Assembly (NCBI GenBank): GCA_965658025.1
Contig: CBFHQL010000003.1
Location: 108,508 to 172,507 of the forward strand
Reading direction: 5' to 3'
DNA from: UBA3537 sp965658025
GTDB taxonomy: Bacteria; Bacteroidota; Bacteroidia; Flavobacteriales; Flavobacteriaceae
DNA: 64,000 nucleotides
Positions 53,083-61,363 of the stretch are shown here, one piece after another. The notes beneath the pieces are model-generated. The model saw nothing but the letters and a program-made list of their open reading frames with translations. It was not told where the DNA came from and ran no database searches. Positions within the stretch are counted from its first letter, which is position 1. The number at the start of each line of letters is the position of its first letter. The translations under genes and the position numbers were made by a program.

Positions 53083-53412
53083 ATGAAGTTCAATAGCGAA
53101 ACAGGTTCTAAAGCAGGTAAAATAAGCAAACGAGGTTCTGCATTGCCAATAGATTTAAGAGGTGGTCTAATTGATTTAGTAAATAGAATACTAAAAGATA
53201 TAGACTATGACAGCTTAACCAATAATCAAAGACTGAAGTTGTTGGATATAGCACTAAAACATTCACTACCAAAGTTATCAATAGAAAAGCCATTTGAAGA
53301 ACCCGAGCCACCACAAGAGATACAAATCACTATTGTAGATAGCAATGGTAATGAAAAGGTCAGCAAAAAGAAGTTAGATGAGAATTTTAAATTCAAAGAT
53401 TTAGCGGGTTAA
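53083..53412 (+). CDS. Small protein, possible terminase small-subunit-like
   Basis: A 109-residue protein. The opening FNSETGSKAGKISKRGSALP resembles the start of phage small terminase/packaging-type proteins of Bacteroidota, and the middle helix TNNQRLKLLDIALKHSLPKL resembles their later segment. The tail is acidic and proline-rich (EEPEPPQEIQITIVDSNGN). If the resemblance is real, the element could be packaged by a helper phage. The assignment is tentative and rests on short patterns. It is the last gene before the right attachment site. Confidence 0.5.
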   Translation: MKFNSETGSKAGKISKRGSALPIDLRGGLIDLVNRILKDIDYDSLTNNQRLKLLDIALKHSLPKLSIEKPFEEPEPPQEIQITIVDSNGNEKVSKKKLDENFKFKDLAG

Positions 53413-53478
53413 CAATTCTAAATACATAGAAACAAGCTGAAAAAATAGCAGTGTAAATAAACCCTTAAAAAACACTAA

Positions 53479-53499
53479 TTCGTACAAAATTCGTACAAA
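53479..53499 (+). repeat. Tandem TTCGTACAAA pair, right end
   Basis: TTCGTACAAA at 53479-53488 and 53490-53499, 11 bases apart and in the same orientation as the pair at 46059-46079. It lies 57 bases inside the right attachment repeat. Confidence 0.65.
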
Positions 53500-53513
53500 T
53501 ATAAACATAAAAA

Positions 53514-53552
53514 AACCACAACTTACTGATTATCAGTTTATTGTGGTTATTT
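53514..53552. terminator. Bidirectional-type hairpin at right end of the element
   Basis: The outer stem is AACCACAA (53514-53521) and TTGTGGTT (53541-53548); the inner stem is ACTGA (53525-53529) and TCAGT (53533-53537). It is flanked by A on the left and T-rich sequence on the right. It could end transcription of the element's last gene and of the tRNA on the other strand. Confidence 0.6.
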
Positions 53553-53556
53553 AAAA

Positions 53557-53571
53557 GTACTCAAGGTGGGA
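53557..53571 (+). repeat. Right attachment repeat within tRNA-Leu 3' end
   Basis: GTACTCAAGGTGGGA, the partner of 45928-45942. It is part of the intact tRNA gene, so insertion here left the tRNA complete. Confidence 0.88.
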
Positions 53572-53639
53572 ATCGAACCCACACTTCCGAAGAAACTGGA
53601 TTTTGAATCCAGCGCGTCTACCAATTCCGCCACTTGAGC
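53558..53639 (-). tRNA. tRNA-Leu (anticodon CAA)
   Basis: An 82-base class II tRNA on the minus strand. The acceptor GCTCAAG pairs with CTTGAGT, with a G-U first pair and discriminator A. The anticodon stem CTGGA/TCCAG encloses TTCAAAA, giving anticodon CAA (reads UUG). The variable arm is long, as expected for leucine. The 3' CCA is not encoded. The 3' end is the element's insertion site. Confidence 0.95.
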
Positions 53640-53785
53640 TAAAATTTGGATTGCAAATCTATAAAATTTATTCGTTATACAAATACAAAATAGTTGGTTT
53701 TATGCTTTTACAGTTCAAATAAATTCATAAATTTGCCACTCGATTAAAATAACGGATATAAATCATTCATAAACAGCACATTAAA

Positions 53786-54727
53786 ATGTCTAAATCCATC
53801 TTACAGCCCAAAATTTTTGCCTGTGCAAATTCCAAAGCCCTTGGACAACGCATTGCCAAAGCTTTTGGCGAGGAGTTAGGAAATGTGATTACTTCAACAT
53901 ATAGCGATGGCGAATTTCAGCCCTCCTACGAAGAATCCATACGAGGGACACGCATTTTTGTGATTGCTTCAACCAACCCTGGTCCAGAAAATTTGATGGA
54001 ACTTTTGTTGATGTTAGATGCAGCAAAACGTGCTTCTGCACGCCATATTACTGCAGTAATTCCTTATTTTGGTTGGGCTCGCCAAGATCGAAAAGACAAA
54101 CCCAGAGTGCCAATTGCCGCAAAACTAGTCGCCAAAATGCTCGAAACAGCAGGGGCTACGCGCATCATCACTATGGATTTACACGCCGATCAAATTCAAG
54201 GATTTTTTGAAAAACCAGTAGATCATTTATTTGCGTCTACTATATTTTTGCCGTACTTAAGGTCTCTTAATCTAGATAATTTAACCATTGCTTCACCAGA
54301 TATGGGCGGTTCCAAAAGAGCCTATGCCTATTCCAAAGCATTGGAAAGTGATGTTGTGATTTGCTACAAGCAACGCGCCAAAGCCAATGTGATTTCACAC
54401 ATGGAGCTTATTGGCGATGTTACCGGGAAAAACGTAGTTCTTGTCGATGATATGGTCGATACAGCGGGAACATTGACCAAAGCTGCCGACTTGATGATTG
54501 AACGTGGTGCAAAAAGCGTACGTGCCATTTGTACACACCCAATATTATCCGGAACAGCATACCAGCGTTTAGAAGATTCTAAACTCGAAGAACTTATCGT
54601 TACGGACTCTATTCCTGTATCAAATAAGAGCTCAAAAATAAGAGTATTATCATGTGCAGATTTATTTGCAGATGTGATGCATAAAGTGCATCAAAATGAG
54701 TCTATTAGCTCAAAATTTATAATGTAA
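53786..54727 (+). CDS. prs: Ribose-phosphate pyrophosphokinase
   Basis: A 313-residue PRPP synthetase. It shows the ribose-5-phosphate/ATP region YFGWARQDRKDKPRVPIAAK and the PRPP-binding loop VVLVDDMVDTAGTLTKAADL near residue 220. It makes PRPP for nucleotide, His and Trp synthesis. It is 18 bases ahead of the L25 gene, and a prs-rplY(ctc)-pth order is common in many bacteria. A TAAATTTG box at 53728-53735 may be its -7 element. Confidence 0.97.
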   Translation: MSKSILQPKIFACANSKALGQRIAKAFGEELGNVITSTYSDGEFQPSYEESIRGTRIFVIASTNPGPENLMELLLMLDAAKRASARHITAVIPYFGWARQDRKDKPRVPIAAKLVAKMLETAGATRIITMDLHADQIQGFFEKPVDHLFASTIFLPYLRSLNLDNLTIASPDMGGSKRAYAYSKALESDVVICYKQRAKANVISHMELIGDVTGKNVVLVDDMVDTAGTLTKAADLMIERGAKSVRAICTHPILSGTAYQRLEDSKLEELIVTDSIPVSNKSSKIRVLSCADLFADVMHKVHQNESISSKFIM

Positions 54728-54745
54728 ACACTTAAATTAATATAA

Positions 54746-55387
54746 ATGAAATCAATTACAATCAATGGATCGAAAAGAGAAAGCGTAGGCAAAAAAGCAA
54801 CAAAGGCCTTACGTAATGCTGGACAGGTTCCTTGCGTATTATACGGAGGAGATCAGCCAGTACATTTCTCAGCAGCAGAATTGGCATTCTCTAAACTTGT
54901 ATACACACCAAATGCGCATACAGTTGTGATTGCCTTAGGAGATACTTCTTACAATGCTGTACTACAGGATATTCAATTTCACCCTGTAACAGAAAACATC
55001 CTACACATCGATTTTTATCAACTTTTTGATGATAAAGAAATCGCAATGGATATTCCTGTAATTTTGACAGGAAATTCTGTGGGTGTTCGTGCAGGTGGAG
55101 TCTTGAGAAGAAACCGTCGTAAGTTGAGAATCAAAGCACTTCCAACTAATTTACCAGATAATATCCAAGTTGATATTAGTAAATTAAAAATTGGAAACAA
55201 AGTATATGTTTCTCAATTGCCTAGCGACGACTATAAATTTTTACACTCAGACAATACGGTTGTTTGTCAAATCAAACAATCTAGAGTTTCAGTTGACATC
55301 GAAGATGATGAAGATGAAGACGGAGAAGAAGGAACTGAAGCAACATCAGAAGGTACCGCAGAAGGTGCTGCACCAGCTGAGGCATAA
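54746..55387 (+). CDS. rplY: 50S ribosomal protein L25 (CTC form)
   Basis: A 213-residue two-domain L25/general stress CTC protein. The N-terminal L25 domain (about 1-92) has the 5S-rRNA-binding GKKATKALRNAGQVPCVLYG. The TL5 C-terminal domain (about 95-180) has FYQLFDDKEIAMDIPVIL. The end is an acidic, alanine-rich tail of about 35 residues (EDDEDEDGEEGTEATSEG...), common in Bacteroidota. It sits between prs and pth, with a strong terminator after it. Confidence 0.96.
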   Translation: MKSITINGSKRESVGKKATKALRNAGQVPCVLYGGDQPVHFSAAELAFSKLVYTPNAHTVVIALGDTSYNAVLQDIQFHPVTENILHIDFYQLFDDKEIAMDIPVILTGNSVGVRAGGVLRRNRRKLRIKALPTNLPDNIQVDISKLKIGNKVYVSQLPSDDYKFLHSDNTVVCQIKQSRVSVDIEDDEDEDGEEGTEATSEGTAEGAAPAEA

Positions 55388-55413
55388 ATTTTTATTGTCC
55401 GTAAACTAAATAT

Positions 55414-55447
55414 AAAAGCATTCTGATGAAAATTCAGAATGCTTTTT
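55414..55447 (+). terminator. Terminator between rplY and pth
   Basis: A 13-base stem, AAAAGCATTCTGA (55414-55426) and TCAGAATGCTTTT (55434-55446), with a seven-base loop and a T run. It separates the prs-rplY transcript from pth. Confidence 0.85.
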
Positions 55448-55459
55448 TTATTTTTACAC

Positions 55460-56080
55460 ATGTTCAAGTGGTTATTTCAAAGAAAATCAATTAAACAAGA
55501 ATCACAATTAATGTCAAAAAAATTTTTAATTGTAGGACTAGGGAATATAGGCGCAGACTATGTACGTACACGCCACAACATTGGATTTAAGGTGTTGAAT
55601 CATTTGGCCAAACAAAATGATGTAGAATTTGAAACTCGAAAATTAGGAGCACTTGGAACTTATAAATACAAAGGCAGAACCTTTCTTTTACTCAAACCAA
55701 ATACGTTTATGAACCTGAGTGGAAAAGCAGTAAAATATTGGCTTGAAAAAGAGAAGATTCCTTTAGAAAATCTGCTTGTCATTACCGACGATTTAAACCT
55801 TCCCTTTGGAACACTTCGCCTAAAAACCAAAGGATCGAATGGGGGACACAATGGACTGAAAGACATTCAGGATAAACTCAATACTACGCAATACAACCGA
55901 CTACGTTTTGGCATTAGCGACGAATTTGCCAAAGGGCGTCAAGTCGATTATGTGCTTGGAGAATGGACCGACGAAGAATCGTCAAAACTAGATGAACGAT
56001 TGGAACGTGCTTCGGAGCTAGTGGTTAGTTTTGGCATGTCAGGAGTCAACAATACAATGAATCAATTTAATGGGACATAA
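55460..56080 (+). CDS. pth: Peptidyl-tRNA hydrolase
   Basis: About 206 residues from the Met at 55460 (MFKWLFQRKSIKQE); the upstream Met at 55439 lies in the terminator's T tract, and a later Met (MSKKFLIVGLGN) at 55511 is an alternative. Pth frees tRNA from dropped-off peptidyl-tRNA. The motifs are GLGNIGADYVRTRHNIGF (with the catalytic His), LLLKPNTFMNLSG, ITDDLNLPFGTLRL, and KGSNGGHNGLKDI. Confidence 0.93.
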   Translation: MFKWLFQRKSIKQESQLMSKKFLIVGLGNIGADYVRTRHNIGFKVLNHLAKQNDVEFETRKLGALGTYKYKGRTFLLLKPNTFMNLSGKAVKYWLEKEKIPLENLLVITDDLNLPFGTLRLKTKGSNGGHNGLKDIQDKLNTTQYNRLRFGISDEFAKGRQVDYVLGEWTDEESSKLDERLERASELVVSFGMSGVNNTMNQFNGT

Positions 56081-56124
56081 AAAAAGATGAATCAACGCCA
56101 AAAGCACTACTTTTTTTATCTTCG

Positions 56125-57087
56125 TTGTTTAAAAGCTACGATACAATTTTGAAAATTAAAACGGCAGCCGATTATAAACGCATCAAAAATTCTGTGGTAA
56201 CCATCGGAACGTTTGATGGCGTACACATAGGTCATCAAAAAATAATAAATCGGCTTGTTCATATTGCAAAAACCAATAAGCTTCAGGCCTTGGTGCTTAC
56301 CTTTTTTCCTCATCCACGTATGGTAGTTCAAAACGATTCGAGTATAAAACTCATCAATACAATCGATGAAAAAGCAGCCCAATTGCAACAGCTTGGTGTC
56401 GATCATTTGGTGGTAAAAGAATTCACCAAATCATTTTCTCGACTTACAGCTTTGGAATATGTGCGTGATGTTTTGGTGAATAAACTTAAAGTCAAACACA
56501 TCATCGTAGGGTACGATCATCACTTTGGACGAAATAGAACAGCGACTATAAAAGATTTAATAGAGTTTGGTAAATTTTATGGATTTGAAGTCACTCAGAT
56601 TGATGCTCAAGAAGTAGGTGATGTAGCTGTGAGTTCAACAAAAATCCGAACGGCACTCCACGAAGGCGATATGAATATTGCTAATAAATTTTTGGGGTAT
56701 CATTTTATGCTCACAGGGGTGGTTACCAAGGGCAAAGGTTTGGGTAAAGATTTGAACTTTCCAACTGCGAATATCCATATAGAAGAACCCTACAAACTCA
56801 TCCCAAAAGAGGGTGTTTATTTGGTGCAATCTGAAATCGGGGGGCATGAAACTTATGGGATGATGAATATTGGTAAAAACCCAACGGTTTCTCAAGATAA
56901 TCAAACCCATATTGAAGTCCATTTCTTTAATTTTGATGCAGATTTGTACGGAAAAACGCTCAAAATTGAACTCTTAGATCGTTTGCGAAGCGAGATCAAA
57001 TTTCCAAATATTGAAGCGCTTAAAGCACAATTAGAATTAGATAAAGCCAACGCAAAACAGCGCATCAATTTATTATCAAAAATCTGA
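56125..57087 (+). CDS. ribF: Bifunctional riboflavin kinase/FAD synthetase RibF
   Basis: About 312-320 residues. The N-terminal FAD synthetase domain has VTIGTFDGVHIGHQKII near residues 25-41, FFPHPRMVV, and IIVGYDHHFGRNR. The C-terminal riboflavin kinase domain has GKGLGKDLNFPTANI and GVYLV. There is no ATG ahead of the first motif; the possible starts are TTG at 56125 or TTG at 56149, and the second gives the more usual spacing. It makes FMN and FAD, used by the several flavoproteins in this window. Confidence 0.93.
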   Translation: MFKSYDTILKIKTAADYKRIKNSVVTIGTFDGVHIGHQKIINRLVHIAKTNKLQALVLTFFPHPRMVVQNDSSIKLINTIDEKAAQLQQLGVDHLVVKEFTKSFSRLTALEYVRDVLVNKLKVKHIIVGYDHHFGRNRTATIKDLIEFGKFYGFEVTQIDAQEVGDVAVSSTKIRTALHEGDMNIANKFLGYHFMLTGVVTKGKGLGKDLNFPTANIHIEEPYKLIPKEGVYLVQSEIGGHETYGMMNIGKNPTVSQDNQTHIEVHFFNFDADLYGKTLKIELLDRLRSEIKFPNIEALKAQLELDKANAKQRINLLSKI

Positions 57088-57135
57088 TTTACATTTCGTT
57101 CAATTGATTAAATTTGCCATATAAAAGTACGCCAC

Positions 57136-58407
57136 ATGTTACAAGTTGCATTCATCAGAGAAAATAAATTAGAGGTCATTAAGCGCCTTTCCAAACGCCT
57201 AGACCATGCCGAAGAATCTGTAGAAAAAGTTTTGGCATTGGACGCTTCTCGAAGAAACATACAAACACAGTTGGATGCTGCAGCCGCAGACCTCAATACA
57301 CGCTCTAAAGAAATTGGTACGCTTTTTAAGTCTGGACAAGCAGAAAAAGCCAATCTTTTAAAACAAAAAACCGCCGATCTTAAAGAACAAAAAGCAACGT
57401 TTACTGAAGAATTAAACACTACGGCTCAAGAATTGCAACAACTGTTGTATCAAATCCCAAACCTTCCGCATGATTCGGTGCCTGTCGGAAATTCTGATGA
57501 GGATAATGAAGAAGTGTTTCGTCATGGTGCTGTTCCTAAATTACACAGCGATGCTCAACCGCATTGGGAATTGGCCAAAAAATATGACATCATTGATTTT
57601 GAATTGGGGAACAAAATTACGGGTGCAGGTTTTCCGGTGTATAAAGGAAAAGGGGCTCGATTGCAACGCGCACTCATCAATTATTTTTTAGATAAAAATA
57701 CAGCAGCGGGGTACAATGAGGTGCAAGTACCGCATGTAGTCAATGAAGCCTCAGGGCTTGGTACAGGACAACTTCCAGATAAAGAAGGACAAATGTATTA
57801 TATCGATGCCGACGATTTATACCTCATCCCGACTGGAGAAGTCCCTGCTACAAATATTTTTAGAGATGTACTTCTGCAAGAAAATGAATTACCAAAACAA
57901 CTCACAACCTATACCCCTTGTTTTCGTAGAGAAGCAGGAAGTTATGGGGCACATGTGCGTGGTTTGAATCGTTTACATCAATTCGACAAAGTAGAAATAT
58001 TGCGTGTAGAACACCCAAAGAACTCTTATGATGCGCTTGATGCTATGGTAGAACATGTCAAAGGTATTTTGGAAGAATTAAAACTCCCTTATAGAATATT
58101 AAAATTATGTTCCGGAGATTTAGGATTTACTTCTGCATTGACCTATGATTTTGAAGTGTTTTCTACAGCGCAAGACCGTTGGCTCGAAATTTCTTCGGTA
58201 TCAAATTTTGAAACCTTTCAGGCCAACCGCTTGAAATTGCGTTTTAAAAATGCTGAAGGAAAATCACAACTTGCGCATACACTCAATGGAAGTTCGTTGG
58301 CATTGCCTCGTGTTTTAGCAGGTATTCTTGAAAATTATCAAACTGAATCAGGAATTGAAATTCCTGAAGTTTTACGTCCATACACTGGTTTTGATCGAAT
58401 AGATTAA
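57136..58407 (+). CDS. serS: Seryl-tRNA synthetase
   Basis: A 423-residue class II synthetase. The N-terminal long coiled-coil arm (about 25-100) contacts the long variable arm of tRNA-Ser. Motif 2 is TPCFRREAGSYG near residue 260 with RGLNRLHQFDKVEI, and motif 3 is LALPRVLAGILENYQ near the end. It is 49 bases ahead of the TPR gene. Confidence 0.97.
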   Translation: MLQVAFIRENKLEVIKRLSKRLDHAEESVEKVLALDASRRNIQTQLDAAAADLNTRSKEIGTLFKSGQAEKANLLKQKTADLKEQKATFTEELNTTAQELQQLLYQIPNLPHDSVPVGNSDEDNEEVFRHGAVPKLHSDAQPHWELAKKYDIIDFELGNKITGAGFPVYKGKGARLQRALINYFLDKNTAAGYNEVQVPHVVNEASGLGTGQLPDKEGQMYYIDADDLYLIPTGEVPATNIFRDVLLQENELPKQLTTYTPCFRREAGSYGAHVRGLNRLHQFDKVEILRVEHPKNSYDALDAMVEHVKGILEELKLPYRILKLCSGDLGFTSALTYDFEVFSTAQDRWLEISSVSNFETFQANRLKLRFKNAEGKSQLAHTLNGSSLALPRVLAGILENYQTESGIEIPEVLRPYTGFDRID

Positions 58408-58456
58408 AAACGGTTTCCATTCTTGACTGTACATTTAGTATCTTTACCAAAACGCA

Positions 58457-60259
58457 GTGATGAAGTCATTAATTTGTTTGTTTTTTGGACTGTTTAGCTT
58501 TGTGCTTTTTGCACAAACAGATTTTGATTTGGCCGAAAATTATTTTGATAAAGGCGAGTTCGAAAAAGCACTTATTATATATCAAAAATTACAAAAAGAT
58601 AGCCCAGGCAATTCAAGCCTTGTTTTTAGAATCATAGAAATACAACAAGAATTACAGCATTTTGATGAGGCAGAGTCGCTCATCAATGATCAGTTGAGCG
58701 TTTATAATAACCCACAAATGCTCGTGGAGCTAGGGTACAACTTTCAGCTACAAAACAATGCTCAGCAAGCTCAAATACACTACCAAAACGCCATTGATGC
58801 TGCACGAACGACTTCAAGCTATGCCTATGCTGTAGCGCTTCGGTTTGAAAACCATAGTCTTGTGGACCAAGCCATTGAGGTGTATCAATTGGCGTTGGAG
58901 GAAACAAACAATAAAAATTATGAATACCGATTAGCTGGACTGTATGCCGAAAAGAAAGACATCAAAAATATGTTTTTGAGCTATTTGAATTTCACGGAAC
59001 ATAATCCCTCATTTCTCAATCAAGTATTTCGTCTTTTTGAGGAGTATATTTCGGAGGATGCTGATGCAGTATATAATCAAACATTAAAAAAAATTATCCT
59101 AAAAAAACTACAAACTCAACCAACCATTTTTTGGAATCAAATGCTGAGTTGGTTGTATATTCAACAAGGAGATTATAAAAAAGCATTTCAACAAGAAAAG
59201 GCCATATATCGTCGAAATTTAACGTCCTTACAAGGTGTACTTAACCTCGGATTGATGGCGAAATCCGCCAAAGCTTATGCAGTTACTGGGGAAGCTTATG
59301 AGTACATCATCAACAGCAGCCAAAACATACCACTAACGATTGAAGCCAACAGACAGTTGCTCGAACTTGAACTTGTTCGTCAAGCATCACCTGATTTAAA
59401 GCAAATTCAAGCGCAGTACAAAACCCTTTTTGAGCGTTATGGGATGTCCTCCGAAACCCTAAAGGTACAATTATCTTATGCCGATTTTTTGGCCTTACAT
59501 TACAAGAAAAAAACAGAAGCCATTTCTTTTTTAAAAGATGCACTTAAAACACAATTATCAAAAATTGATTTGGGTCAATTAAAATTAAAATTGGCTGATA
59601 TTCTTGTAATGGATCAAAAGTTTAATCAAGCACTCTTGTATTATGCACAAGTACAAACGACGCTCAAAAACAGCACTTTGGCACAAGAGGCGCGGTTTAA
59701 ATCGGCCAGAACAAGCTATTTTAAGGGCGATTTCGATTGGGCCGAAGCGCAACTTCAAGTCCTAAAATCTTCTACCTCACAACTCATTGCAAACGATGCG
59801 CTCGATTTAAAATTGATGATCTCCGACCATAAATTCGGAGATAGCTTACAAGCACCTTTGCGCTTGTATGCCAAAGCCGATTTTTTGGCTTTACAACATA
59901 AAAAAACAGAAGCTATTGCTGTGTTAGATGCTCTAATTTCTCTACACAACACACACGCCATCATTGATCAGGCGCTGTTGCTTCAGGCAAAATTGTTTGA
60001 ACAAACACAACGCCCTCAAAAGGCCAAAGACAATTATCTAAAAATTATTGCCGATTTTTCTTCTGAAATCTTAATAGATGATGCTCATTTTGCTCTTGCT
60101 GAATTGTTTCGGATAGCGTTCAATCAGCCAGAAAAGGCCATGGGTCATTATGAGGAGATTATATTCAATCATCCCGATAGCATACATTTTGTAACTTCAA
60201 AAAAGTATTTTCGGCGCATTAGGGATATAAATAACGTACAAACCACATCAGATTTATGA
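58457..60259 (+). CDS. Tetratricopeptide repeat protein, exported
   Basis: A 600-residue protein with a signal peptide (MMKSLICLFFGLFSFVLFAQ) and TPR-like helix pairs over most of its length, e.g. FDKGEFEKALIIYQKLQKDS and YYAQVQTTLKNSTLAQEARF. The last repeats resemble those of outer-membrane or periplasmic scaffold proteins. No enzymatic motif is seen. Its stop overlaps the DUF4286 start by four bases, so the two are coupled. The partner is unknown. Confidence 0.87.
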   Translation: MMKSLICLFFGLFSFVLFAQTDFDLAENYFDKGEFEKALIIYQKLQKDSPGNSSLVFRIIEIQQELQHFDEAESLINDQLSVYNNPQMLVELGYNFQLQNNAQQAQIHYQNAIDAARTTSSYAYAVALRFENHSLVDQAIEVYQLALEETNNKNYEYRLAGLYAEKKDIKNMFLSYLNFTEHNPSFLNQVFRLFEEYISEDADAVYNQTLKKIILKKLQTQPTIFWNQMLSWLYIQQGDYKKAFQQEKAIYRRNLTSLQGVLNLGLMAKSAKAYAVTGEAYEYIINSSQNIPLTIEANRQLLELELVRQASPDLKQIQAQYKTLFERYGMSSETLKVQLSYADFLALHYKKKTEAISFLKDALKTQLSKIDLGQLKLKLADILVMDQKFNQALLYYAQVQTTLKNSTLAQEARFKSARTSYFKGDFDWAEAQLQVLKSSTSQLIANDALDLKLMISDHKFGDSLQAPLRLYAKADFLALQHKKTEAIAVLDALISLHNTHAIIDQALLLQAKLFEQTQRPQKAKDNYLKIIADFSSEILIDDAHFALAELFRIAFNQPEKAMGHYEEIIFNHPDSIHFVTSKKYFRRIRDINNVQTTSDL

Positions 60260-60579
60260 TTATTTACAATGTTACTATCAATATCGACGATTCTATTCAC
60301 ACAGAATGGCTTGTGTGGATGAAAGAGCATATTCCTCAAGTTTTGGCCACAGGTTTATTTTCTAAAGCCATATTCACCAAAGTTTTGATTGAAGAAGAGA
60401 TGGGCGGTACGACTTATTCTGTTCAATATCATGCGCCCTCCAAAAGTGCACTAAATCAATACCATGAACAATATGCACAACAATTACAATCTGAGGGTAT
60501 GAAGCGCTTTGGGGACAAAATGTTGGCTTTCCGTACGGAGTTAGAACTAGTAGATGAATTTATAGTAACAAAAAATTAA
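60256..60579 (+). CDS. DUF4286 family protein
   Basis: A 107-residue protein with NVTINIDDSIHTEWLVWMKE and a central YSVQYHAPSKSALNQYHEQY, matching the DUF4286 family of Bacteroidota, which has no known function and looks like a ferredoxin-like small fold. It is coupled on both sides: a four-base overlap with the TPR gene and one base with rsmA. Confidence 0.88.
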   Translation: MIIYNVTINIDDSIHTEWLVWMKEHIPQVLATGLFSKAIFTKVLIEEEMGGTTYSVQYHAPSKSALNQYHEQYAQQLQSEGMKRFGDKMLAFRTELELVDEFIVTKN

Positions 60580-61361
60580 TGCGTGTAAAACCAAAAAAAC
60601 AACTTGGGCAACATTTTTTAAAAGATGAATCTATTGCCAAAAAAATTGCGGATACGCTTACGCTAAACGGCTATAAAAAAGTATTGGAAATAGGTCCTGG
60701 TATGGGTGTTCTGACCAAATATGTATTGGAAAAACCTGTAGAAACTTATGTCATAGAAATTGATGCTGAGTCGGTTTCATACTTAGAAGTGCATTATCTT
60801 CAGCTCGACAAACGCATCATTCAAGAAGATGTTTTGAAGTACGATTTTTCAAAAATTTTTGGAAATCATCCTTTTGCTATTATAGGTAATTTCCCCTACA
60901 ATATTTCGTCACAAATTGTATTCAAAATGTTACAAAATCGAAGTCAAATTCCCGAATTTTCAGGGATGTTTCAAAAAGAAGTAGCACAACGAATTTGTGA
61001 AAAAGAAGGCAGTAAAACCTATGGAATTTTATCCGTTTTGGTGCAAGCATTTTACAGTGCAGAATATCTATTTACGGTACCGCCATCGGTTTTCAATCCA
61101 CCACCAAAAGTAGATTCAGGTGTATTGCGGTTGGTAAGAAAACCAGATTTTAGTTTGCCTTGCAGTGAAAAATTATTTTTTTCGGTGGTCAAAAGTGCTT
61201 TTCAGCAACGCCGTAAAACGCTGAGAAATAGCTTAAAAGCGTTTAAATTATCGGATAATTTAAAAGCAAATATTATCTTTGGCAAACGTCCAGAACAGTT
61301 GTCTGTTGGTGCATTCATAGAATTGGCGACAGCGATTGAATTAGATCAAAAAAATGAGTAA
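60579..61361 (+). CDS. rsmA: 16S rRNA dimethyladenosine transferase RsmA (KsgA)
   Basis: A 260-residue KsgA-type methyltransferase that dimethylates two adjacent adenines (A1518, A1519 in E. coli numbering) of 16S rRNA. Motifs are KKQLGQHFLKDE (5-16), the SAM-binding VLEIGPGMGVLT, the catalytic NFPYNISSQIVFKML, and PPPKVDSGVLRL. The mgtE gene begins two bases after its stop. Confidence 0.97.
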   Translation: MRVKPKKQLGQHFLKDESIAKKIADTLTLNGYKKVLEIGPGMGVLTKYVLEKPVETYVIEIDAESVSYLEVHYLQLDKRIIQEDVLKYDFSKIFGNHPFAIIGNFPYNISSQIVFKMLQNRSQIPEFSGMFQKEVAQRICEKEGSKTYGILSVLVQAFYSAEYLFTVPPSVFNPPPKVDSGVLRLVRKPDFSLPCSEKLFFSVVKSAFQQRRKTLRNSLKAFKLSDNLKANIIFGKRPEQLSVGAFIELATAIELDQKNE

Positions 61362-61363
61362 AC

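Larger units (their letters stand above)
45928..53571. mobile_element. Integrative element in the 3' end of tRNA-Leu(CAA)
   Basis: A segment of about 7.6 kb flanked by a perfect 15-base direct repeat that duplicates the tRNA 3' end. It carries a tyrosine recombinase at the left edge, an excisionase-like HTH gene, a probable replication initiator, small genes of unknown role, and two secreted cargo proteins in reverse orientation. DNA inside looks more AT-rich than the core genes around it. There are no conjugation (T4SS), capsid or portal genes, so it would have to rely on a helper or on mobilization. Outside it, the T9SS gene terminator and the tRNA would be neighbours in an empty site. Confidence 0.85.

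Noticed and set aside
45928..53571. Defence island (restriction, CBASS, toxin-antitoxin or retron) in the element
   Set aside because: No methyltransferase, nuclease, cyclase, reverse transcriptase or known toxin motif could be seen in any of its genes. A role through the secreted cargo remains only a hypothesis.
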